Assembly (NCBI GenBank): GCA_017961625.1
Contig: JAGCWY010000117.1
Span: 1 to 6,903, forward strand
Length of the DNA stretch: 6,903 nt
Direction: 5' to 3'
DNA from: Ruminococcus sp.
Lineage (GTDB): Bacteria > Bacillota > Clostridia > Oscillospirales > Ruminococcaceae
Shown: one piece after another, positions 1 to 4,547 of the stretch
Layout of the letters: each line of letters opens with the position of its first letter
Position numbering within the stretch: the first letter of the stretch is position 1
Translations under genes and position numbers: made by a program
Notes under the pieces: model-generated
Databases searched by the model: none
What the model saw: only the letters and a program-made list of their open reading frames with translations
What the model was told of the DNA's origin: nothing

Positions 1-130
1 TCCAGTCAGTAAGACTGTCAGGGTTCATAGGTGTAGTATCATCCTTGATGAATAGTCTGTCGTTTCTGACTGTCTGTGTACTTCCGTCTGCAAGAGTAAT
101 AGTGATGAAGTGCTCCCAGCGATCAAGCAT
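1..130 (-). CDS. Partial unrecognised frame running off the left edge
   Basis: A minus-strand frame is open from an ATG at 128-130 to the window edge, about 43 residues. It has a protein-like composition (it begins MLDRWEHFITITLADGS). I do not recognise the family. No convincing ribosome-binding site precedes the ATG. The same frame continues upstream past a TAA at 158-160 with further protein-like residues (TYWNKLRND between the stop and the ATG). The piece may therefore be the 3' part of a pseudogene with a nonsense codon rather than a true start. It lies just downstream, in its own direction, of a strong terminator, so it would need its own promoter to be expressed. Confidence 0.3.
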   Translation of the reverse strand, partial: MLDRWEHFITITLADGSTQTVRNDRLFIKDDTTPMNPDSLTDW

Positions 131-208
131 ATCGTTACGCAATTTATTCCAGTAGGTTTAGCGATAATTGATTTTAATGGGAATAAGTTTAGCAACAAAT
201 CTGATAAC

Positions 209-260
209 AAAAAAATGCCCGAAATCCTACTGTTCAATACATGTAAGATTTCGGGCATTT
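209..260 (-). terminator. Strong rho-independent terminator, minus strand
   Basis: A perfect 14-bp stem pairs 213-226 with 247-260, and three more pairs (228-230 with 243-245) follow one mismatch. The G+C-rich core is GCCCGAAATC. On the minus strand the stem runs into seven T (complement of 209-215), so it should stop leftward transcription. The plus strand has only a short T stretch after the stem. It is the first strong terminator downstream of the minus-strand BspA-like gene, about 350 nt past that gene's stop. Confidence 0.75.
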
Positions 261-272
261 GCTGTCTGATGT

Positions 273-297
273 ATGCGCATAGCAGTGCGCGAGCCTC
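273..297 (+). repeat. 25-bp direct repeat, left copy
   Basis: This copy matches 2054-2078 at 24 of 25 positions in the same orientation; the only difference is C278 against A2059. Both copies are followed by a short G run and then T-rich sequence. The left copy can form a small hairpin (GCGCA/TGCGC at 275-290), which the base change weakens in the right copy. The two copies flank the recombinase remnant and the BspA-like gene and start 1781 bp apart. Function is unknown; see findings. Confidence 0.7.
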
Positions 298-310
298 GGG
301 GCTTTTCTAA

Positions 311-606
311 GTGCAATTATACCATGAATTTGTGACTATACAGTTTGAGAAACAGTATACAGGAACTTCAATGAATCGACCAGAGTTTGACAGACTTGTA
401 AAGGCAGTAGACAGGGATATAGCCAAGGGCGACAATGTTATAATCATATTTGATAGTGTATCACGAATGAGTCGCAACGCAGCCGAAGGCGTAGAGCAAT
501 ACTTTGAATGGTATAACAAGGGCGTAGCGCTTATATTTTTGAATGAGCGTTACATCGATACAGAGGTATTTAAGGCTGCTATTGATCAATTGAATATGCT
601 TGTAAA
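311..606 (+). pseudogene. Serine recombinase (resolvase/invertase) remnant
   Basis: The frame carries the middle of a serine recombinase catalytic domain: YTGTSMNRPEF, then a RPEFDRLVKAV helix, DNVIIIFDSVSRMSRN (matching the family's 'D.LSR' motif around residues 48-55), then a GVALIFLNE strand and an IDT motif. The start of the domain, with the YxRxS motif and catalytic serine, is missing. So is everything after about residue 97, including the long helix and the DNA-binding region. The frame begins at a GTG directly after a TAA with no ribosome-binding site. It ends in sequence that is the 3' end of the oppositely oriented BspA-like gene. It cannot encode an active recombinase. The style resembles the Pin-like recombinases common in Ruminococcus and Lachnospiraceae. 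Confidence 0.8.
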
Positions 607-607
607 A

Positions 608-1897
608 TTATGCAGTCTGCTTTTCAAGGAACTCCGTAAAGCTGAGAGTTCCGTCTGTTGAAACATAAGCATAGTATGCAAGGACCTTTGATGCGTCAAC
701 GGAATCAATATATCCGTCGTCGTTTACATCGCAGACTGCAAGGTCTTCCGCTGTCGGCTCTGCCGCTCCTGTGGAATACTTTGTATACTGTGAAAGGATA
801 TTTGAAGCGTCCACAGCGTCGATAATGCCGTCGCCGGTAGGATCACCGAGCTTTTGCTCGTTCTGTACAGGCACGGTTCCGGAATCCTTTTTCTTTTCTG
901 TAAAATATCCCGGATTATCCGGCTCATCTATGTGTGCGTAAGTTGCATCTGTTATGCTTTCATCGAATTTTGTACCGTTTCCGCCTACAAGGTTTACACA
1001 GCCGCTAAACATATCTTCGCTTTTTTCAGATGGTACATTAAACGCTTTGTCCGCATAGATAGTTTTTAGTGCTTTGCAATATTCAAACATTTCAGTCATT
1101 CTTTCAATATTTGAAGTATTAAAACCAGACAAATCAAGTGATTTTAAAGAGTAGCAGCCGACAAACATAGATGCCATACTTGTAACATTAGAAGTGTCAA
1201 AGCTCGATATATCAAGAGAATTCAAAACGTGACATCTATAAAACAGTCCACTCATATCTGTAACCTTAGAAGTATTAAAACTTGACAGATCAACAGATTT
1301 TAAAGAGGTACTGTTGTCAAACATATAACTCATATCATTTACATTAGAAGTATCAAAACCTGACAGATCAAGTGATTCCAAGGAGAAGCAGCCGGCAAAC
1401 ATAGACGCCATATTTGTAACATTAGAAGTGTCAAAACCCGATACATCAAGAGAATTCAAAGCGGTGCAAATATAAAACAGCCTGCTCATATCGGTTACAT
1501 TAGAAGTATCAATGCCTGACAAATCAATTTCAACTAATGAAGTGCAAGAACTAAACATATGGCTCATATTTGTAACATTGCTTGTATCAGCCTTGCTGAG
1601 ATCTATCTTTAATGCTCTTGACCCAATAAACAGGCTATTACAATTTTCAGGCAGAATAGTCCCTTCCTCCGCGATTATTGCCTTGACCTTTTCATTCCCT
1701 CTATACGCTTTTACATCTTTTGTAGAAACATTCCCCTTTAAAGTCAGTGTTCCTGTTTCTTCGTCGAAGGATACACACTCTGCGGTCTGTTCTTCCTCTG
1801 CGTCAGCGAATATACTGCGAGAGATATACGGTAACCGCATAGCACAAACGGAAAGAGATAATGCCATGATCGGAGCGATCAATCTTCTGAGCTTCAT
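608..1897 (-). CDS. Secreted BspA-like (DUF285) repeat protein with C-terminal dockerin
   Basis: This 429-residue protein is predicted to be exported and docked onto a cohesin-bearing scaffold or cell-surface partner. Residues 1-33 form a signal peptide: KLRR, a hydrophobic stretch, then an ADA cleavage site before E34. Residues 96-277 hold seven 26-residue repeats centred on DTSNVT.M..MF, the BspA-like leucine-rich type seen in surface and adhesion proteins. A degenerate repeat and the usual closing piece (LVGGNGTKF to NPGYFT, about 303-332) follow. After a short linker, two calcium-binding dockerin segments begin at G351 (D352, D356, D360, D363) and C389 (D390, N392, D394, D398, D401). The start is supported by GGGAGGC (1905-1911) seven bases upstream. 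The gene is convergent with the recombinase remnant, meeting it at its stop codon. Partner and ligand are unknown; adhesion or substrate binding is inference. Confidence 0.9.
   Translation of the reverse strand: MKLRRLIAPIMALSLSVCAMRLPYISRSIFADAEEEQTAECVSFDEETGTLTLKGNVSTKDVKAYRGNEKVKAIIAEEGTILPENCNSLFIGSRALKIDLSKADTSNVTNMSHMFSSCTSLVEIDLSGIDTSNVTDMSRLFYICTALNSLDVSGFDTSNVTNMASMFAGCFSLESLDLSGFDTSNVNDMSYMFDNSTSLKSVDLSSFNTSKVTDMSGLFYRCHVLNSLDISSFDTSNVTSMASMFVGCYSLKSLDLSGFNTSNIERMTEMFEYCKALKTIYADKAFNVPSEKSEDMFSGCVNLVGGNGTKFDESITDATYAHIDEPDNPGYFTEKKKDSGTVPVQNEQKLGDPTGDGIIDAVDASNILSQYTKYSTGAAEPTAEDLAVCDVNDDGYIDSVDASKVLAYYAYVSTDGTLSFTEFLEKQTA
1043..1510 (-). repeat. Two tandem 234-bp blocks within the BspA-like repeat array
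   Basis: The repeat unit is 78 bp (26 codons), but three-unit blocks resemble each other more than adjacent units do. Residues 130-207 and 208-285 form two such blocks: LFYICTALNSLDVSGF matches LFYRCHVLNSLDISSF, and MASMFAGCFSLESLDLSGF matches MASMFVGCYSLKSLDLSGF. At the DNA level an identical 18-bp stretch recurs exactly 234 bp apart (1183-1200 and 1417-1434). This suggests expansion by duplication of three units at once. Confidence 0.7.
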
Positions 1898-1930
1898 TTT
1901 ACAAGCCTCCCATATAAATTAATATGCTAT

Positions 1931-1959
1931 ATTATAGCACGTTTCATTAACATAATCAA
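1931..1959 (-). promoter_or_regulatory. Sigma-A promoter of the BspA-like gene
   Basis: On the minus strand, TTGATT (complement of 1954-1959) is followed by a 17-bp spacer and TATAAT (complement of 1931-1936). This leaves a short leader before the GGGAGGC ribosome-binding site. The -10 lies in a 13-bp palindrome (GCTATAATATAGC, 1926-1938), which may be chance in A+T-rich sequence or a small operator. From here to the next repeat (about 1960-2053) I see no gene or strong structure. Confidence 0.7.
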
Positions 1960-2053
1960 ATACTTTTTTGCTCATGAAAAGAGCAGGGATTTTACGATAA
2001 AACCTATCATATATTCACATTTGATTTCTAAGTGTGGTGTTATGCGTTGGCTC

Positions 2054-2078
2054 ATGCGAATAGCAGTGCGCGAGCCTC
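2054..2078 (+). repeat. 25-bp direct repeat, right copy
   Basis: This is the partner of the copy at 273-297 (24/25 identical, same orientation). Both contain an ATG opening the same short frame (MRIAVREP.G), but neither ATG has a ribosome-binding site. The single internal difference is synonymous in that frame (CGC/CGA). Beyond the G/T-rich bases after the repeat, the flanks do not align well. Confidence 0.7.
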
Positions 2079-2171
2079 AGGGGATTTTTAAATTTTGACT
2101 GTATAACCAATTCGTAGTTATTAAATGCTATGACACTTTTAGAATTTTCCTTGCCTGTCGGAGTGCCTTAG

Positions 2172-2348
2172 GCGTATTTTGACATCGTAAACATAAAAAA
2201 GCGGCTTAGCATCAGGGAGAAGTATTCGGATATAACTGTGGACAAAAAGATTATATGCCTGAACATACCTGATGAGTATTCGTACATGGATGATGATCTT
2301 TGTGAACTGCTGGAAAGTCTTGTACCTGATTATTTGGAAGATCAGTGA
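2172..2348 (+). pseudogene. C-terminal remnant of a small protein tyrosine phosphatase-like gene
   Basis: The plus-strand frame ending at TGA 2346-2348 reads about 58 residues, including KKRLSIREKYSDITVDKK, then IICLNIPDEYSYMDDDL and ELLESLVPDYLEDQ. This matches my memory of the C-terminal third of the small low-molecular-weight PTP-like family (COG4551), where the LxIPDxYxYMDxxL stretch is characteristic. The frame hits a TAG at 2169-2171, has no start codon or ribosome-binding site, and lacks the N-terminal phosphate-binding loop. I found no continuation in another frame back to the 25-bp repeat. It is therefore an inactive fragment, ending about 30 bp before the next promoter. The family call rests on recall of one motif. 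Confidence 0.6.
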
Positions 2349-2379
2349 CATGATCATAGGAATCATCACATAATTATAC

Positions 2380-2408
2380 TTGACAAATCAAAATAAAAGT
2401 GCTATTAT
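2380..2408 (+). promoter_or_regulatory. Near-consensus promoter of the ATPase-TOPRIM operon
   Basis: A perfect TTGACA (2380-2385) is followed by a 17-bp spacer and TATTAT (2403-2408). Expected transcription start is around 2414-2416, inside the palindrome described next, giving a leader of under 30 nt. Such a strong promoter suggests the operon is either always on or held down by a repressor. Confidence 0.8.
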
Positions 2409-2411
2409 TAT

Positions 2412-2426
2412 TTCGTAAAGTACGAA
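2412..2426 (+). promoter_or_regulatory. Palindrome at the expected transcription start, possible operator
   Basis: TTCGTA-AAG-TACGAA is a perfect 6-bp inverted repeat with a 3-bp centre. It lies directly after the -10 element, over the expected start site. Symmetric sites there commonly bind dimeric repressors. It is too short to act as a terminator and no T run follows. No regulator gene lies next to it, so the binding protein, if any, is encoded elsewhere. This is inference from position and symmetry. Confidence 0.45.
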
Positions 2427-2442
2427 CTTGTGAGGTGCTGAT

Positions 2443-3525
2443 ATGATAATTCTTGATGTAAAACTGAATCATGTATACGGATTTGATGATTTCCATATCA
2501 ACTTTGCCTATCCTAAGAAGATAGTAGGCTCATTGATAGAAGATGAGTTCCTTGAAGGCAGAGAACGCTTTAGATATAAAAAGGCTGTTATTCTTATGGG
2601 AACCAATGCTACAGGAAAGACAAGTCTTGGAAAAGCGTTGCTGCATATATTCAGATCTGTAAAAGAAGCAAATGAAGCTGTTTTGAGAGAATTGGCAACA
2701 GGTGAACAGCCTGCTGCATTTCAGGTCGATTTTGTAAATGAAGGCTTCACATTACATCGTTTATCGGGTGTGGTAGACGGGGATAATGTCACTATTTCCT
2801 ATCATAATGCACACATAGCAGAGATGGATTCCTATGAAAAAGCAGCTTCAAAGCTTGTGGATAAAACCGATGAAGTATCAGGTAGTTTTAAGAAGCTGAA
2901 AGCGATGATAGGTGATCTAGAGTATAGATTTGCTTATCCTGAGATAGAAAACTTGTTAAGACTCACAGAGGTCAAAAAAACAGCTCTGCTGAAAACGCTG
3001 AGAGCTGTTATAGGTACACTTGATCCTACGCTTATGGATGTATCAATAGCTAAAGACCTTAAAGATTCATTTGTTATTCGTCGCCGGGGCCAGGAGATCA
3101 TTATTCAGGAAGGAAAGCTTCTTAACAATGAAGTGCTTTCAAGCGGAACGGCTGAGGGCATAGATGTGGCTGTTTTTCTTGCCTCCATGTTCTCAGATAA
3201 GAATTGTTTCTATTACTGTGATGAGCATTTTTCATATATTCAAAGCGATATAGAAAAACGAATCTTCGGCCTTATGCTTGAGAGACTTGGACGAAATGAA
3301 CAGCTGATATTTACTACGCATAATACTGATATGCTGGAACTGAACCTCCCGAAGCATAGCTATGCTTTCCTGAAGAAAGAAATTGATGAAGGTGAGTATA
3401 AGGTTACTGCCACCTTTGCTTCTGAGTTCTTAAAGAGAAATACTGATTCCGTGAAATGTGCCATGGAAAATGATGTATTTGGTTCACTTCCTGACGATTC
3501 TCTTCTTGATGAACTGGAGGTATAA
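2443..3525 (+). CDS. AAA/ABC-type ATPase, RloA/AriA/AbiLi-like
   Basis: This 360-residue protein is a predicted cytoplasmic ATPase of the SMC/ABC-like group that accompanies TOPRIM nucleases in OLD-like defence systems. An N-terminal strand-rich segment (LDVKLNHVYGFDDF) precedes Walker A GTNATGKT at 53-60. The ABC-signature-like LSSGT is at 232-236. Walker B is FYYCDEH, with D260 and E261, and a switch histidine H293 lies in FTTHNTDM. The tail (KRNTDSV..., FGSLP) resembles the C-terminal 'GxFGxxP' segment of RloA-type proteins. It lacks the long coiled-coil insertion of true SMC proteins. The ATG has GAGGTG (2432-2437) five bases upstream. The gene is followed after 2 bp by a TOPRIM-like gene, so the two are co-transcribed and probably form a complex. 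Codon use looks more A+T-rich than the genes right of 4500. The superfamily call is firm; the system type is inference. Confidence 0.88.
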   Translation: MIILDVKLNHVYGFDDFHINFAYPKKIVGSLIEDEFLEGRERFRYKKAVILMGTNATGKTSLGKALLHIFRSVKEANEAVLRELATGEQPAAFQVDFVNEGFTLHRLSGVVDGDNVTISYHNAHIAEMDSYEKAASKLVDKTDEVSGSFKKLKAMIGDLEYRFAYPEIENLLRLTEVKKTALLKTLRAVIGTLDPTLMDVSIAKDLKDSFVIRRRGQEIIIQEGKLLNNEVLSSGTAEGIDVAVFLASMFSDKNCFYYCDEHFSYIQSDIEKRIFGLMLERLGRNEQLIFTTHNTDMLELNLPKHSYAFLKKEIDEGEYKVTATFASEFLKRNTDSVKCAMENDVFGSLPDDSLLDELEV

Positions 3526-3527
3526 CT

Positions 3528-4037
3528 ATGAACCGAAAATGTGTATACCTTACTGAGGGAGAATGTGAAGAAAAGCTTATCAAAGCATTAAAGGAAAATC
3601 CGGCACTTATACTACCTGGAAAAGTTAAACGATTCAATGTCATTCAAAGTGAGCTGAAAACAAGTAACCTTGTAACATTCTCACCAGGAAGTATGGTGAT
3701 TCTTGTCTTTGACACTGATGTTGACTATACTGAACATTTAAAGAAGAATATAGAACTGCTAAAGAAGCGATGTGCAGGAGTCAAGGTTGTTACCTTGGCT
3801 CAGGTGCTCAATTTTGAAGATGAGATAAAAAGATGTACTGATGTAAATAGAGCACAGGAGCTTACTAGAAGCCAAAGCCTTAGAGATTTTAAGAGTGCAG
3901 TAAATAAAATGAAAGACTCTGAGTTCAGAAATGCTTTAGAACGTCATAAGCTTGATGTATCAAAATTATGGACAAAGGAACCACCAAAAGGCTTTGATTT
4001 TATCGAGCAGGGAGCAGAGACGATAAGGAACAAATAG
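3528..4037 (+). CDS. Small TOPRIM-like protein, putative effector of the ATPase
   Basis: This 169-residue protein begins YLTEGECEEKLIKAL, like the conserved TOPRIM glutamate motif (E10) as found in RloB and OLD-type nucleases. A hydrophobic strand then ends in the acidic pair VFDTDVD (D62, D64). These residues would bind metal for nucleic-acid cleavage. The rest is mostly helical and charged, with an NFEDE segment near 103-107 and a C-terminal LWTKEPPKGFDFIEQ segment I do not recognise. I do not see the NPCFELW motif typical of RloB, and the protein seems shorter than RloB or AriB. The start is set by GGAGG at 3516-3520, inside the last codons of the ATPase gene and seven bases before the ATG, implying translational coupling. 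Nuclease activity, and a role in defence triggered through the ATPase, are inferred. Confidence 0.75.
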   Translation: MNRKCVYLTEGECEEKLIKALKENPALILPGKVKRFNVIQSELKTSNLVTFSPGSMVILVFDTDVDYTEHLKKNIELLKKRCAGVKVVTLAQVLNFEDEIKRCTDVNRAQELTRSQSLRDFKSAVNKMKDSEFRNALERHKLDVSKLWTKEPPKGFDFIEQGAETIRNK

Positions 4038-4079
4038 CAATATAATTCAATGACTATAAGCTATTTAGGGCTTGTTTTT

Positions 4080-4198
4080 TGACCCCAAAACTGACCCCAA
4101 CTGAAGGATTCTGAAGACATCACAACACGTGCGATTACAAATAGTATATTTTGAAACAACGTAATAAAGCCTTGAATAGTCCCAAGCGGGTGCGATTA
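4080..4198 (+). repeat. Short direct repeats next to the attachment site (possible integrase arm sites)
   Basis: TGACCCCAA occurs at 4080-4088 and 4092-4100. GTGCGATTA occurs at 4129-4137 and 4190-4198, each copy followed by A+T-rich sequence. No gene of usual size fits between 4038 and 4547. Paired short repeats within 200 bp of a tRNA-embedded attachment core are the usual layout of tyrosine-integrase arm sites. The plus-strand frame over the first pair also reads LTPKLTPTEGF and stops at 4112-4114, reminiscent of integrase C-terminal tails beside attachment sites. That frame is closed upstream at 4043-4045, so at most a stub remains. Low confidence. Confidence 0.35.
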
Positions 4199-4225
4199 AT
4201 ACATGGAATATACTAACAGTAATCT

Positions 4226-4270
4226 CTCATAACCCGAAGGTCGTTGGTTCAAATCCAGCCGCCGCAACCA
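4226..4270 (+). other. 3' half of a CAU tRNA gene: attachment-site duplication (att)
   Basis: From the anticodon loop to the CCA end the sequence fits tRNA numbering exactly. The loop is CTCATAA (4226-4232) with U33, anticodon CAU and A37. The variable loop is AGGTC, and the T arm is GTTGG-TTCAAAT-CCAGC (4243-4259). Then come the seven acceptor bases, discriminator A4267 and CCA 4268-4270. Upstream, where the 5' half should be (about 4195-4225), there is no D-arm consensus, no paired acceptor strand beyond a few chance bases, and no anticodon-stem complement. This is what a tRNA-integrating element leaves at its distal end: the intact tRNA is restored at the other end and its 3' part is duplicated here. 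The element should therefore lie to the left. CAU could be Met or lysidine-modified Ile. Confidence 0.8.
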
Positions 4271-4275
4271 GAAAC

Positions 4276-4310
4276 AAGGACTATGTTGCTTAACATAGTC
4301 CTTTTGTTTT
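4276..4310 (+). terminator. Rho-independent terminator, probably the displaced tRNA terminator
   Basis: A perfect 12-bp stem (4276-4287 with 4292-4303, core GGACTATGTT) closes a 4-nt loop and runs into TTGTTTT. It begins six bases after the CCA end of the tRNA fragment. A terminator so close to a tRNA 3' end is normal for a tRNA gene. This suggests that this side is the old chromosome and that insertion separated the terminator from its tRNA. It would also stop read-through from the ATPase-TOPRIM operon. Confidence 0.85.
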
Positions 4311-4337
4311 AGGCTTATAATAGCCGTTTAAAGCGAT

Positions 4338-4370
4338 AGTACTACATAGAGCAAGACTATGTTGCGTACT
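4338..4370 (+). other. Imperfect hairpin sharing a 14-base sequence with the terminator before it
   Basis: AGTAC (4338-4342) pairs with GTACT (4366-4370), and ACATAG (4344-4349) with CTATGT (4357-4362), separated by a small internal loop. No T run follows on the plus strand, so it is not a typical terminator. It contains CAAGACTATGTTGC (4352-4365), which differs from 4275-4289 in the preceding terminator by one missing G. It may be a decayed duplicate of that terminator. Confidence 0.4.
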
Positions 4371-4383
4371 AAAAATAAAGTTG

Positions 4384-4420
4384 AACGGAGCTTGATATAA
4401 GCTCCGTTTCCGTTATTTTT
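4384..4420 (+). terminator. Second hairpin terminator-like structure
   Basis: A perfect 10-bp stem (4384-4393 with 4399-4408, AACGGAGCTT/AAGCTCCGTT) closes a 5-nt loop. The downstream sequence is only moderately T-rich (TCCGTTATTTTT). The minus-strand tail (complement of 4371-4383) is T-rich too, so it may work in both directions. It sits between the tRNA fragment and the response regulator promoter. Confidence 0.55.
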
Positions 4421-4467
4421 CCGTTATGATGGTGCAAAGCTATGACAGATATCGATCAATTATGAAC

Positions 4468-4482
4468 CATACAGTCAGTATG
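4468..4482 (+). promoter_or_regulatory. Inverted repeat just upstream of the regulator promoter
   Basis: CATAC-AGTCA-GTATG is a 5-bp inverted repeat with a 5-bp spacer. Weaker outer arms TCAAT (4456-4460) and ATTGA (4483-4487) surround it, the latter overlapping the -35. It could be a regulator binding site; chance cannot be excluded. Confidence 0.3.
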
Positions 4483-4483
4483 A

Positions 4484-4512
4484 TTGACCTTTCCTCCTAG
4501 CTGTGTTATAAT
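4484..4512 (+). promoter_or_regulatory. Sigma-A promoter of the response regulator gene
   Basis: TTGACC (4484-4489) is followed by a 17-bp spacer and a perfect TATAAT (4507-4512). The leader is about 30 nt and contains a strong ribosome-binding site (GGGAGGG, 4536-4542). The regulator thus has its own promoter, independent of the island to the left. Confidence 0.85.
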
Positions 4513-4547
4513 TATTACAACAATCAACAATTTCTGGGAGGGACACC

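Noticed and set aside
311..661. An intact small resolvase.
   Set aside because: The catalytic serine region, the later part of the catalytic domain and the DNA-binding domain are absent, and there is no ribosome-binding site.
1841..1897. Lipoprotein signal (LSVC, cysteine 18) in the BspA-like protein.
   Set aside because: The residue before the cysteine is valine rather than G/A/S, and a normal ADA cleavage site follows at 31-33.
1512..1922. A 136-codon plus-strand frame opposite the start of the BspA-like gene.
   Set aside because: It mirrors the repeat and signal-peptide coding sequence, runs into that gene's promoter, and has no family features.
2139..2369. A 76-codon minus-strand frame opposite the phosphatase remnant.
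   Set aside because: The plus strand carries recognisable conserved residues (LNIPDEYSYMD), so the minus frame is a shadow.
4032..4080. A terminator directly after the TOPRIM-like gene (AAATAGC/GCTATTT plus six T).
   Set aside because: The 7-bp stem is A+T-rich, the loop is 21 nt and the T run is set off from the stem; the strong terminator at 4276-4310 is a better candidate.
4191..4270. A complete tRNA gene.
   Set aside because: Only positions 34-76 fit. The upstream bases do not form an acceptor stem beyond TGCG, a D arm or an anticodon stem.
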